Of a stretch of DNA of 64,000 bases, positions 13,401 to 25,745 are shown piece after piece (position 1 is the first letter of the stretch; each line of letters opens with the position of its first letter). Below the pieces are notes generated by a model that worked only from the letters and a program-made list of their open reading frames with translations, did not search any database and was not told where the DNA came from. Position numbers and translations under genes: made by a program. The stretch spans positions 81,586,981-81,650,980 of the forward strand of contig OX344762.1 in NCBI GenBank assembly GCA_947034895.1, given 5' to 3'. The DNA is from Rhytidiadelphus loreus (lineage: Eukaryota > Streptophyta > Bryopsida > Hypnales > Hylocomiaceae).

Positions 13401-15654
13401 GCTTGAGACTTCGCAGTCTGGGCGTCCGTACGCTTTCATCGCGAATGGGGTGTGTGTTCCCGGAGTTCCAGTTGCACTCATACAGTCAAAAGAAGAAAAA
13501 GGTGATGCTGGTCATCTTGACAACATTGAGAACTTTGATGAGGTGATGAGAACAATCCTGGCAACGCTTATATATTATCACTTGGGAGTTTGACGACGTT
13601 GTCCTGTAGTGTCATACCTTTTCCTTATGGTACTGTCCTTTGGAGTATTACAATGATCATGATTTCAGATAGTCTTGATCTATTTTCATCAATAAATTGC
13701 AAGGGTACACGTCACTCGTCACACATGCCGTAGTAGTCGAACACGCAGAAATTTTCATGTGTCTAGAGATAGGTCGGCAGAATGATGGATATGTAGCTTC
13801 CTGAACATAAGGTAAATGTGATGTTCCAGGCTAAATACAAAACACTCGAGAATGCTAGTGATGGAGTTCTTTCTGTTCAAGATCCTCTCCAAGATGCGAG
13901 TGAAAAGGTAATGGTTAACTTCTTTTCCATGTTTTTTTTAATAAAAGATAATTAGTAGGATACAATTTTCCGTCTTTTGGTGCAAATTTCTCTTAAGTTT
14001 GTGACATTTTGTATTTGTAATTTTAAAGAACATTGAAGAAGAAGAGAAAGACACACTCCATTTTGAAGAGAAAGAGAAGGGGACTCTCCTCTTTGAAGAG
14101 AAAGAGACTCTCCTCTTTGAAGAGAAAGGGACTCTCCTCTTTGAAGAGAAAGGGACTCTCCTCTTTGAAGAGAAAGAGAGAGACACATTTGAGTTTGGAG
14201 AGAAGGAGACACTTGACTTTGAAGGGAAAGAGACACTTGACTTTGAAGGGAAAGAGACACTTGACTTTGAAGGGAAAGAAACACTCGAGTTCCAAGAGAA
14301 AGAAGAAGAAGAGACACTCGAGTTCCAAGAGAAAGAAGAGAAAGAGACACTCGAGTTCCAAGAGAAAGAAGAGAAAGAGACACTCGAGTTCCAGGAGAAA
14401 GAAGAGAAAGAGACACTTGAGTTCCAAGAGAAAGAGACACTGAAGTTCAAAGAGAAAGAGACACTGAAGTTCGAAGAGAAAGAGACACTCCACTTGGAAG
14501 AGAAAGAGACACTCCACTTGGAAGAGAAAGAAACACTCCATTTTGAAGAGAAAGAGACACTCCATTTTGAAGAGAAAGAGACACTTGAGTTAAAAGAGAA
14601 AACCACATTGCACTTTGAAGAGAAAACCTCATTGCAGTTTGAAGAAAAAGAGACACTGTTTTTTGAGGAGAAAGATACGTTAGAGTTTGAGGAGAAAACG
14701 TCGCAGTTTGAAAAGAATGCGAAGTTTCTTTTTGAAAAGGAAGCCATTGAAGACCAGAAACATCGTCTTGAAGAGGATTTCCAGGTTCAAACCCGAGAGA
14801 TCAAGCGTAGTAAACAGGTGGGTTTCTCTTTCAGAAAAGCTTTAGCATTCCAAGTTTTTGGGTAACATTTTAATAATTTGCGTGATTGTTAGTATCAGCT
14901 CAGTCTCTTCTTCCCTTTCATTTTTCTCACAGAAATTGTCTGTTTTTACAGAAGGGCAACTTCTTTACGAAATGCCTGACGGGCTCGTAGCATAGCAAGC
15001 ACGCGTGGGGTATTGACAGTTGGGACGGCAAGACAGCTCATTGAAGTGATAATCATATACTCATCCACCTTGGGTCATGTGCGACCTACCTCGACTGCTT
15101 AGTCACTTCCAGCTCTAGGACTCGGTGAACAGGCAGCTTTGTAGCATATGGTTTATTCAGTGAGTGTTCAGAAATGATAGAATTTGTACGATAGAATAGA
15201 TAGGAAAGCAATAATTTAATTGGAAAAATGTTGAAAATCTCTGCTGGGTTTAGCATTTCCACTCTCATCTGTTGCACAGCCTTACGGGTTACTCGGAGTA
15301 TTTGCACAGCCCAAAGAGTACGCTGGTAGTATTTCTGGGTAATTTGGTTTCTAATCGTCTCATTGGCATGTAGCAACTCCAAATATGCATTTATTTATTC
15401 TATCGAGCTACTATTGTTGATTCTACATGTCTGAATTCCTCTCTATTCCTGATAACTTATTTTAGTCTTTTGGATGGATACGATTGCTATTACAGAAGAG
15501 TGACTTCAATTTGTGTTGATATTTGGATTGTGGAGTTTAACAGTGCGCGCCTACAAGCTCCTTTTTACAAGGGTAAATGTAAGACTACATTTTTATTGGA
15601 CAAAGTTGGTGGGTTTTGCAGGTAATGAACACGAAATTGCATGAGTTAGAGTAG
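7403..15654 (+). CDS. Kinesin-4 family motor protein, 18 predicted exons, about 1,088 aa
   Basis: Microtubule motor. Predicted exons: 7403-7752, 8668-8836, 9030-9190, 9530-9686, 9900-10009, 10200-10272, 10512-10558, 10689-10824, 10937-11061, 11118-11131, 11469-11563, 11799-11870, 12475-12846, 12944-13132, 13246-13542, 13830-13907, 14029-14817, 15622-15654. Boundaries are GT-AG and the phases join. The ATG at 7403 is the first in frame. The motor domain (about residues 48-395) shows [10 protein letters not shown]-loop GQTGSGKT (126-133), switch I NQHSSRSH (244-251), switch II DLAGSE (281-286) and [20 protein letters not shown]. The neck, [20 protein letters not shown], is typical of kinesin-4 (FRA1/chromokinesin group). 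Coiled-coil segments follow, then an octapeptide array in exon 17. Uncertain points are the 14-nt microexon, and the last exon, for which 14952-14990 (also AG-flanked, with an early TAG) is an alternative. In plants, kinesin-4 acts in cell-wall deposition and microtubule organisation (family knowledge). Confidence 0.88.
7418..7521 (+). repeat. 39-nt tandem repeat in kinesin N-terminus
   Basis: Two near-identical 39-nt units (7418-7456 and 7457-7495) and a partial third encode [16 protein letters not shown] blocks just before the motor domain. Each carries S-P dipeptides next to K/R, which look like proline-directed kinase sites (inference). Confidence 0.8.
11118..11131 (+). other. Proposed 14-nt kinesin microexon
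   Basis: Exon 10937-11061 ends in phase 2, but the next clear exon (11469-11563) needs a phase-1 partner. A 14-nt segment between TTCTGCAG and GTGCAG restores the frame exactly and adds RFSEYG at the junction. No other GT/AG pair nearby was found to do this. The inference rests only on frame and splice consensus. Confidence 0.5.
14050..14700 (+). repeat. 24-nt tandem array coding about 25 octapeptides (consensus TLxFEEKE) in kinesin exon
   Basis: Exon 14029-14817 is fully open for 263 codons and consists mostly of units such as [32 protein letters not shown] and TLHFEEKE. Some carry 2-3 extra residues (for example EEK). Neighbouring units are most alike, forming local blocks, as expected from repeated unit duplication by slippage or unequal exchange. 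Units change at third positions as well as replacement sites, but the T/S-L-x-F frame and acidic/Lys pattern persist. The antisense frames are also open (Ser/Phe- or Leu-rich) but are shadows of the repeat. Confidence 0.93.
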
Positions 15655-17235
15655 CCTTCAGCATTCAGCAAATGGAGGAGCTTATTGAGGAGCTGGCTCA
15701 AAATGTTTCTGCGACAACGCAAAGATAAGAATTGCATGCTTGCACGTGAAGAAGAGGGTCATCGTCATCTGCTTTTCTTGGGTGTGTATATTGTTTCATA
15801 CCACGTCAATTGATTGTGAGAAATTTGTACCAGCGACACCCTTCTTAGATTCAAATTATTTTAATGAAACTTCTTTTGGCGCTTCTGCATTATTTGATAG
15901 CAAATCTTATGATGTCCACGCTTGCAGTTGTTTAAAGTGTGGACTTTGCTCCAGTAAAGTGGTCCACATTATATTGTGTACTCCGTGCAATGCCGAATCT
16001 TCGTTCTTTTTCTTAAATTGATCTAAATTGTGCACGAACAATTCGAAGAGAAAGTGAAATTTTCTGATCAAGATTCAGAGCAAGAGTCACAACCCATAGA
16101 GGCAACGAAAGTCCAAGTCTAATATGAAGGTATAAATTCTTGTGGAATCTGTCGAATGCCCAATGACAATATTTGATAGAACTCACAAACGCTAAATCTA
16201 TATTTCGGGTGAACCTTAAAGAGTTTCACTTTCCTTTAGCTTAGCAGGGGCTCGACTTAAGCTGTGGGAATGACTATGTATGACCCTAATTGAAAGCAGG
16301 AACACCACAGGAAGCACAGAACTGGAGTGCGTCCATCTTCAACCCCTGTTCATTAAAATCATGCCAGTCTTGTGGACGTGGCCTACAACCCAAAATGAAA
16401 CAAACATTGCAACTCTCCGAGAAGGAGGTTCAAAACTTCAGCCTGCAATTCTTCTTAATCAAAATTTGGAATGTCGTGGCTTGCATCTCCATCAAATATC
16501 CTGCAGATCAGACTCCATAGTTTCCAGAAGTGAAACATCAAGACATGAATCTCAAAAGCCATGCTCTCCAGGTTTGATTGGAGGCTGTCCAAGCTCTTTC
16601 TCCTTACATTCACCCTCCATCCAATTCAGAGAAGATTTTGGAGGAAGAACATCAGTTCTTACGTATTGAAGCAGCTTCTGCCCACCAAGGTCCAACTTGA
16701 TTCTCCCGAATTCACGAGAGGATGAAAAGTGCACAGGGTGCAGCGATGGCAATGTGGTCAATGTTTGTATGTCTTTCTCATGAAGTTCTAGGGTATCACA
16801 ACAATCGAGGTCAAGTTCCTCAAGGTTCCTTGATTTACTCAAGTCTGGCAACCGCCACAGATGCACACAATAAGAGAGATTGAGAGACCGCAATGCAGGC
16901 AAATCCCCCATTTCTGAAAAACAAGCCAAGGTACGACTCCTACTTAAGTCCAAAACTTGTAATTGATTCAATCCATTCAGGTTTGGGGCCTTGATTGATT
17001 TCCCCCACTGATGATGAAATTCTTGAAGTTGGCATGGAAAGTGAAGTTTAGTCAAAAGTGCTCCTCCATGTGTCATCTTGAAAGTTTGCAAATTTATCAA
17101 GGATAGTAAATTAGGCACTTCCTTCAAAGCATTAATGCTCATGTATAAGAGCTCTAGGCAAACAAGTTGAGCTAATCCTCGGATATCAACCAATTGTGGG
17201 CAAGAATTTAAGTCAAGAGACTTCAGTCTAGATGA
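15362..17235. repeat. Segmental repeat, unit 0 (internally deleted)
   Basis: 15362 to about 16290 matches 18192-19060 and 38815-39740 nearly base for base. It starts at GGCATGTAGCAACTCC and includes the TTTTGCAG-preceded exon-like segment encoding TKLHELE then TAG, and the conserved DNA after it. At about 16290 it jumps directly to DNA matching the 3' flank and LRR exon of the TNL genes (31945-32880, 60350-61290), and it breaks off at about 17235. Everything between those points in units 1 and 2 is missing here. Confidence 0.85.
16552..17235 (-). pseudogene. TNL LRR-exon fragment (3' third only)
   Basis: The minus-strand frame encodes about 215 residues closely matching the end of both TNLs: VDIRGLAQLVCLE, SIKAPNLNGLNQLQVLDLS, SEMGDLPALRSL, SRNLEELDLD and PPKSSLNWMEGE, ending at 16552. 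Homology stops abruptly at about 17235 inside an LRR. There is no start codon, TIR or NB-ARC part, so it is a truncated remnant. It keeps an intact frame over the surviving part, which suggests recent truncation. Confidence 0.9.
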
Positions 17236-18191
17236 TCTTTATTTGTTTTAAGTGTTATCAATTTTTTTACAAGTCCTATGAGAACTTCAAAAAATGTTGT
17301 TCCAATTGTTCCATAGAATGTTGTTTTTGTAGAACTTTGAAAAAAATTGTTTGGACTTTGTCCTTCTCTAAAAAATATTTTAAAAATCATCCATTTGAAA
17401 TAGGCCCATGTTGATGTGGCATGCCTCCACATCTATTTCACTTTGCTTCAAAAGCCATTCATGCATGATTTGTGGTATGAGTTGAAAAGACAACTTATTA
17501 TATACACACGGGGTGGTAGGAGGTAACACAAAGAATATGGGATATGTAAATAAGTTCATATCCTAAACCTAAATTGCCGCCCTAAATCTTAAACCCGTTG
17601 CCATGCATAGGACGTGAATTAGGTTTTCCGAAATTGTTGTCATGTGGGCTTGCTTGTGGGTTGTGGTCCTGTATCTGTGTAGGATGAGGACGTCCACAGG
17701 ATTGATGTATCACCTACTACTTGCAAGCAACCCTCACGTGCACAGGACTGCTGATGCACCTCAATTTCACATGAAAAGTGAGCCAGAGCCTCAATTCCAA
17801 ACTGAGATAGTTTGTAGAACTCGTCCCTCAAGAAAATTCCATTGAGACTCAACCATGCAAAGCACTTACTCATTACCATGGTCTGCTTTGGTTAGGCGTT
17901 TAGTTTAGGATAGGGTTCCCGCCGCCCTGCATAGGACGTGAATTAGGTTTTCCGAAATTGTTGTCCTGTAGGATCGTGTCCTACGGGTTGTGGTCTTGTG
18001 TCTATGTAGGACGAGGACGTCCACAGGGTTGTTCTGGCACTCTGTCGGGGTCGTGCGTGGATGGAGGTGGCCTGGCCCACCTTTGTATATTCGATTTAAC
18101 GTTGCACTTAATCCTTAAGTAGGCCTCAATCTTTTTTCTGGATTTTTGCAAGCTTTTGCTTACATCTTTGAAGTGATATTTCATTTGTGGC
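17236..18191. other. Spacer between units 0 and 1
   Basis: No gene is supported. A stretch of about 100 bases at 17606-17706 recurs in direct orientation at 17931-18030, sharing TAGGACGTGAATTAGG and GAGGACGTCCACAGG. A minus-strand open frame of 79 codons (17640-17879) lies across it, without recognisable family sequence. Confidence 0.5.
17606..18030. repeat. Local direct repeat pair (about 100 bp, 325 bp apart)
   Basis: 17606-17706 and 17931-18030 share the same start, middle and end phrases with scattered differences. The intervening 225 bases are not repeated. Confidence 0.7.
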
Positions 18192-20034
18192 ATTGGCATG
18201 TAGCAACTCCAAATATGCATTGATTTATTCTATCGAGCTACTACTGGTATTGCTGATTCTAGATGTCTGAATTCTCTCTCTATTCTCGGTAATTTATCTT
18301 AGTCTTCTCGATGGATATGTTTGCTGTTACAGAGGAGTGACTTCAATTTGTGTTGATATGTGGATTGTGGAGTTTAACAGTGCGTGCCTACAAGCTCCTT
18401 TTCCCCAGGGTAAACATGAGACATATATAGTTTGTTGGACAAAGTTTTTGTACTTTTTGCAGGTGATGGACACGAAATTGCATGAGTTAGAGTAGCCTTC
18501 AGCATTCAGCAAATGGAGCTTATTGAGGAACCAGCTCGGAAATGCTTCTGCAGCAAATCCCTTGACAGTGCAAAAAAGAGAACTGCATCCTTGAACGTGA
18601 AGCCTCGGTTCATCATCATCTGCTTTTCTTGGGTGTGTATTTTGTTTCATGCCGCGTCAATTGATTGTGAGAAATTTGTACCAACGACACCCTTCTTAGA
18701 TTCAAATTATTTTAATGAAATTTCTTTTGGTGCTTCTGCATTGTTTGATAACAAATCTTATGATGTCAGTGCTTGCAGTTGTTTAAAGTGTGGACTTTCA
18801 TCCATAAAGTGGTCCGCATGATACTGTGTACTCCGTGCAATGCGGAACCTTCATTTTTTTTCTTAAATTGTTCTAAATTGTGTGAGAACGGTGTGAAGAG
18901 AAAGTGAAATTTTCTTAAAAACCAACATCCGGAGCAAGAGTCACAAAACATAGAGATGACGAAAGTTCAAGTCCAATATGAAGGTATAAATTCTGTCAGA
19001 TGCCCAATAACAATATTTGATAGAACTCCCGAACACTAAATCTCTCTCTTTTTTCGAAATACATGGACAATTTCCATTGAAAGAGGAAACGGTACATCTA
19101 ACCAAGGGATAACATTTGGAGTAGTGATGTGACATTACTTTGGAATAGCAACTACCTTTTCAGTTCTTGTGTTAACCAAACCTGTAACTAAGCTACTTTC
19201 TATCATGTAGACTAGATGCCCTAATTACTCAGACATTTGTGGGCAATATTTTTTGAAGCTTGGGGTGCCTAAAGTGAAGTGATGTTATGTACAAGATTTG
19301 GGGCATTTGTGTTTTAGGAATGGTCCCAACTAGAGCTCAATTGTGAATGAAATTCTTGCCTTTGACCCAAAGTTAAAAGCACTCCCTTTTGACCCCTCAG
19401 CCATTGCATTATTGGGGTACCTAAAATTTGTGATTTGGGGGTCATTAGAAAACATGGTCATTGTGATGGACTAAATGTCTGTTGGGTGTTTCAGTCTATA
19501 GAAAACTTGGTAAACATGAAGCTGCTTGGGCTAGGAGCCAGAGCACGTTACACAGAAGGCTTGCACAAAACCATTCTTGTCAAAGCAGAAACAACTTGAG
19601 AGTGATCATCAGGTGAAACTCAAATACTCTTGCGCCATTTTTAGTTCATACTCCATGACAGTAACCAATTCTTTTTTACAAATCAGCATTTGTTTTCTTT
19701 ATAAGAAACAAAGATACAAATCCTCATCATTGGACAAGAAAAAGATGCAGCAGTATTGAATTAGTGCTTTTGAAAACAGACTTTGTATCCAAGGATTATT
19801 GGATGTGTTTGTGTCCATCTATGCATTATTCATTAGATATATACTGTAAGGAACCATAGAACAATTAGGTATTATAGGCTGAATTTTTTTTGACATATGG
19901 TCTGGATCGTATGGTTCATGTCATGAGTTGCTGGGGTTCCTATATGTACTATAGTAATAGTACTTGTAGACATTGCACTTTACAAATGCAATTGAATTTG
20001 CCCACAGATTGAAATTCCATTCTGACTGAGGGGC

Positions 20035-20620
20035 TTAACCCCTAAACGTCTAGATCCTTCTCCAAAATTGAAGATTTGAGAAAAATCATCATAAAGTACT
20101 ATTTGGAAGAATATTTAGGAATTCATATACAAATAAAAGTTGTAGATTTTGAGTTTTAGATTCTATCCGTATGGTTAGATTCACCAATGTTGCCACCGAT
20201 ATTTTTTTATAAATTTTGAAAGAGAAATTTCAGAATTCCTTCTAAATTCGATTACAAGCAAAATATTATCATTTTTTGAGTAAAATTTGTTGGAATGCAT
20301 TTAAAATGAGGTTCTCTTGACATGGTGATTTTTTGAAATTTTTGTGTTCTTAAAATCTATGACCTCATTTTTGCAAATCCAGTTTTGAACTAAAGTCAAT
20401 GCAATTTTGGCTTGGTCAACCACTTGACATTCTTCCACTTTTGTAATTTTAGAAAAATATGTACTCTAACAACATCAAATCCAACCATTAGATAGGACAA
20501 CAACTTGATAAAGTATCTCCACAAATTAGGATGAGTTTCATCCAAGCAGAATGAGAAAGAAACAAGAGTTTCAATCTGTTCATCGTCCAGAAATTGGACG
20601 TTGGAGCGCTTAGGGGATAA
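20035..20620. mobile_element. Probable TTAA-family MITE
   Basis: The left end reads TTAACCCCTAAACGTC. The right end, inverted, reads TTATCCCCTAAGCGCTCC, so the ends match with a few changes and the right TTAA has mutated. It lies in a stretch present in unit 1 but absent from unit 2 (near 42985). The interior is noncoding, and the inverted-repeat match is only moderate. Confidence 0.5.
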
Positions 20621-21079
20621 GGCCGATTCCCACAAGGTGTTTGCAGACACCATGTGTTAAAAGATAAAACTTCCAGAGAAGAAGGAAATAATCTTTTTTT
20701 TACGGAACTCAAGTTCGGAACTGTTGTTACTACGTGCAATTCACACATGGCTCATACTTCTTTAGCCGTCTTGAGGGACCGCACATTGCAGCTAAACATC
20801 ACCCTCACCAAAAAATATTCAAAATTTTAAAATGTGAAATTTTTTGAAAATGAGAAAATCACCTTCCCAAATCCAAAGAAGATTAATTTTAAAGGAGTTA
20901 CAAATCTTGAAAATGATGTCAACATAATTTGTCGCCAACAAATGTTCATTGATCAATGGGTGAAGAGGTCGTTTTTATAATGAAATCCATTTTTCATCAT
21001 GAATCTTAAAAGGATATGGGACAATTTGAAGATGAGAGCTTGATCACTCATTGTCAAAACGCCAAGAATTGTGTTCAAT

Positions 21080-21385
21080 GTATAACTTTAGACCTCATTT
21101 TGACATAGTAGAATAATTTTTTTTAAGAAATTTTGGACTAGGAGAAGTTGTTAAATCAAGTTAAATTTCATCTCCAAAAATCCGTTTGATATTTCGAGAC
21201 TCCAATCAAAAGTTAGGGACAAAATTCAAAGAGGATGTTTGAAAATGTCAAAGAAAATGTCAAAGAAAATGTTCCTCCCAACCCCTCTTTGAATTTTGTT
21301 CCTAACTTTGTATTGAAGGCTTAAAACCTCAAAATAATTTTTAGAGATGAAAGCTAGCTTAGTTTCCCAACTTTTCAGCCCTTAG
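21080..21385. repeat. Foldback hairpin (unit 1 copy, right arm truncated)
   Basis: Two arms of roughly 150 bases face each other around about 21265. They pair segments such as GGGACAAAATTCAAAGAGG with its inverse CCTCTTTGAATTTTGTTCC. It is homologous to the longer hairpin at 43452-43815. Right-arm homology fades at about 21385. Confidence 0.7.
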
Positions 21386-22554
21386 TCATAGTTGTTGACT
21401 CTTATGGGATACAACATCAAGTTTACATTTGTTGAGGATAAATTGGATAAGCTTTCTTTGGGATCTATATGGATGTGCTAATGCTTTGCCTCAATGAACT
21501 GGTGTTTTAAAAAAACAATTAAAATGGATGCACTAATTTTGTCATCAATCAAGAGCTAGTGTGTTTAAATATATTCAGAAGTTATGGATTGGCATGAAAT
21601 CATTTGAACCTCTGGATTCCGTATACCATATGATTATTCATTGAGGTCAATTGTTCCCAAGAGTTAAAGGGAAGAAGTTGAGACCTTCTTAGGTTCACAA
21701 ATGAACACAAAATATTTATAAGGTTAAAGGATTTAATTTTTTTAGGTTTGGAAACTTGGATCAACTTGAATAAAGTTGATCATTTGTTTCATGGTGATTT
21801 GGTGCACATCAAATCAACAAAATTCTTTACAACCTTAATCTTGACATGCAAAGACTATCACCATGGTCAATTGATCATCAACCATGCAACTATCCATTAA
21901 GTGAATGAATATATACATTCTCATTTGTACATAAATGCTAAAAGTCATGCATCATACACTTTTTATCTTCCTCATATTTACAAAATAAATGATGTGATCA
22001 ATATGGGCATATGTTCCAACTACAGCTAGATTATGAAGCCTACTATTATGCAAATGAAACCTACTATCATGTTAATGAGTTAAAATTAACACTCCAAATT
22101 GATGAAAGAAACCCTTGAAATTCAAGAATTTTAGTTAAAACAAACTCAAATCCAAACATAGCCTGATGTGCATTGTCCTTGCATCTAAGGTGGGTACACC
22201 CAAAACCGTCACTTTTTACTACTGAGCCTAATTGCTATTATGAAACTGGTCAAATTTTCACATATTCATGTTGGCAAGTGAAAGGAGGTTCCAACGCACC
22301 AAAGAACGCCACATTTGGATATTGTATGCAAAAGTTATTAAGGGTCAAAGTTCGTTTATGAAAGCGCTCCATCCAAATAGGTACATAACTGAAATTCGAA
22401 ATGTACAAACCTTCTAGATGGCGCTTTAAGGTTAGGTGCCATTTAACAGCATACTACTTTAAGACCCTGCCTAAAGATCAGATTCAAAAGTACAGATAAT
22501 GTAATGAAGTGTGTTCTTGCAAAGTCCTTGAACAATTATAAGGGGCATTAAGGT

Positions 22555-25500
22555 AGTGTGTTTATAAACTGTCACTTTAAGGGTTGTTAGGCCTTTTTGA
22601 TGGTTTTCAGATGTTTGAAAATATTTTCACTTATTTTTCATTTGAAGAAAAATTGACGTGAAATCTAACACAAATGGTTTCATATTTTTCAAAGCATTTA
22701 TGAATTACTTATGAATTTTCAAATAATTTTGCAATAGGCACCTATTCTTGATCTTAGGCCTTGCAAAACACACATACGCATAGTTTGAAAAAAGATATGG
22801 TTAGACCAAAAACAAGCAATGAGGCATTCAAAAAGTAATACACAAGGTTCCTAAATGTGACCCTCACTAAACTTACACGAACCCTACATTCTTTAAACAT
22901 GTGTAAGAAGACAATTGGGCAATCAATTTCCATATAGAAAAATTAAGTGGACACACTTTGGCTTTGAAATGAACCCTCCTGTGAGTGATTTTTCCTGCAT
23001 GAAAGAAAAACCACCCCTACAGATGGCCGAGGGGGAATGTTTGGGACCCTACATCCATTGGCCTTCCAAGCAATGAACTCCTAATCACCTAATGTTCCAA
23101 ATTACCCTAAAAATCTCTAAAGGGTGATTGCAAAAAAGACCAAACAATTTTTGTAGCGTTCTACCAAAACTGTAATTTTTTGCGCTTAGTACTATGAGTA
23201 CTACAATACTACGAAACAAAACAATCTCAGCCGTTGATTTGAAAAATCAACAACCAATAGTACTTTTGACTACTTATAAGTATTGAAACAATACTATTTG
23301 AAAAAAATGACAGTTTGTCACAGAAAGTAGATAAAATTAAGTATAAATTAATAATAATTAGAAATCATGAACAAAAAAATACTAAAAATTTTCCATTTGT
23401 AAAGACTTTATAGTGATTACATTTCACCAAAAACTAGAAGTTGAAACCATCATGAATGGTCGGAGCGCTATGCACAAGGGACCCCTATTCGCACGCATGT
23501 CAAGGACAAAGAATTGTGTTTTTTTTTAATGCTCTTTGGTAGGCACATGCTCATCTAGTGTGGGAATAGCCCACAAAAAATTCAAGTGAACATCGTAATT
23601 TTTGGATACTCCACAGTGCTAAAAGCCCCTAAATCGCAAAGTGTGACAAATTAGCTAAATTGACATTTAATTATAAAATTATCTTTCAAAATTTATGAAA
23701 AATAATGAATCTCATGCCTTTTGAGTTAACCATCTTCAATAAAAATTTCAAGTCCATTAGCTTCATTTTCCAAAAGTTATGATTGATGGTAGCTCTGTCA
23801 CTTCAATTGTGACACAAAATAGGACTGGTCTTTCTTGCAATCACCCTAAGGCCAATTAGGGGCAACACTCTAAATCACCCCAATGTGTGTCTTAAAATCA
23901 TTACATCTACCTAATACATGTTTTAAGAAGTTCAAACAACCTTCTAAACAAAAATCTTAACAAAAATCTCCAAATTGGGCCAATTAAAGTTCTAATAATT
24001 AATTACAGCACACATATTCACCAAAAATCACCAAATCCACATGCATGACCCCTTGAATCAAAACAAGGTAAATAAAATTTTAATCAATCATTACAGTTTG
24101 TATTATTATTCAACAAGCAAAAAAAGGATCATAAAACAACCCCTAAAGCAAAAAATAGTTACCGCAGCCTAGTAGTTGACCTCTATTCATTGATTTGGTT
24201 TCCCTGTCTTTGTCCTTGCTCTAAATTGGGCAAGCTATAGCTTTCTAAAAAGGTAACTCCAAGCGCATCATCCCTCCAAATCGCAACTCAATCCGCCTTG
24301 ACGATCTTCCGCAATCAATCGTCAAAATTGCAGTTTTCAATTGAAGTGGCAGCAAACCTCTTCACACTAAATCGACCATCAACGCTTTGTCCATGCTTCA
24401 AATTGGGCAAGCCTAAGCTTTTTGGAAAGCCACCTTGAAGATGCATCACTCCTCTAAAATTCAACTCCATCTAATTCTCCATGCTCCCGCAATCACCCGT
24501 CAAAGTTGGCAATCCAAATTGCACTTCAAATTCTCCCTAATTCTCTACCACTTTCCCATCTTACTTCAAAACCCCTCCATTTTCACCCATTTTTTTCCAT
24601 AAAAATAGTGAAACCTACTCAACAAATTGTCTTACATGCTTTCCTTTCTTAGTCTCTCACAATTCATGCTAAAAAACGCCCATAATCTCAACAATGCTTT
24701 CAAAACACATGCACACAAAAACTTGCAAGAGAAAGAAGAGAGAGGGCCAAACCCTAATTTTGAATATATCCAACTCCCTAACGGAATATTTTTTACTTTT
24801 TACTTTCATCCTAACTTCATTTACTGTTAAATCGCAATTTTAGTGTAAAAAATGCCAAATTAGTGCAAATTGCACTAAAGTATTGTAACTGCGCTAATTT
24901 GGTGTCAACTGCACTAATTTAGTGCTAGACCCCCTAAATTCATGTAAAAAACCCTTTTTAGTGTTTTTCTCATTACTCTAGTAGTTTTAGTTACTAACTT
25001 CTTTTGTGTTTGCTTTTATTTATTATTTTTTTTGGTGGTTTTACTTTACTTTTAGTTCCATTTCTTACTTCTATTCTTTTGTTTTTAATTCACTTTTGTA
25101 TTTTTTATACTTTTTATTTTTTTGGTTTGCAATTTAATTCAAATTTCAATTCCTACTCCTAGTCTTTTGTTTTCATTTGGGTTTGGTATTGTGTATGGTT
25201 GTTATCTTTTTGGTTTCCTATTTAATTCTACTTTCATTTTTTTACTTAGTAGTATTTTGGTTTTTTATTTTATCATCATTTTTTCGTTAGCCTAATTTGG
25301 TTATTCTATCAAATCTTGTTTAACTTCTTTTTAGTTTTAAATCTCCATTTCTTCCCTAGACTTTTTCCTTCATTTTTATCTAATTGCATTTTGAAACTAG
25401 TACTAATTTTCCAAAGTTCCTATTGTATTCTATTGGAAAACTCCCTAATTTGTAGTTTAAGTTTAAATTGTTCTAACATGTAATTTAATTCACTTTGTTT

Positions 25501-25745
25501 AAATTTTTCACATCCTAAAATGTGAACTATTATCGGGGTTCACACCTCCCCGGCTCTTATTCCATCCATTAAAGAAGTATGAACAAATCTCATTAATACT
25601 TTGATATTATGAGCATTCCAACTCACATCCACTAACTACTGCTTTTGAAGCCACCTATGAGACAATTTGAAGAAGAGGGTCTAAATTAGAGCCATCTACT
25701 ATAAATCACAAAGATATAGAAAACTAGATGAACTGACTTCTAGGA
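22555..25745. other. AT-rich block present only in unit 1
   Basis: Unit 2 passes directly from the equivalent of 22555 to that of about 25700, so about 3.1 kb was inserted here or lost there. It contains one clear MITE (23122-23846), then T-rich low-complexity DNA (about 24900-25500). No coding sequence with family-like features was seen and no LTR pair was recognised. Confidence 0.55.
23122..23846. mobile_element. MITE, family with GGGTGATTGCA ends
   Basis: The left end GGGTGATTGCAAAAAAGAC is inverted at the right as GTCTTTCTTGCAATCACCC. The interior is noncoding and closely matches 30696-31398 throughout (for example GACAGTTTGTCACAGAAAG and CACCAAAAACTAGAAG). The flanks read CTAAA on the left and TAAGG on the right, so a TAA target duplication is possible but not settled. 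Confidence 0.8.

Noticed and set aside
13938..14747. Minus-strand 269-codon Ser/Phe-rich open frame and two other long antisense frames
   Set aside because: They are the reverse reading of the 24-nt repeat array in the kinesin exon. A repeat of length divisible by three keeps all frames open.
15740..16021. 93-codon frame (SIDCEKFVPATPFLDSNYF...) also seen at 18513-18821
   Set aside because: The unit 2 copy is frameshifted, and the stretch follows a conserved stop in the kinesin-like terminal exon, so it is more likely 3' UTR.
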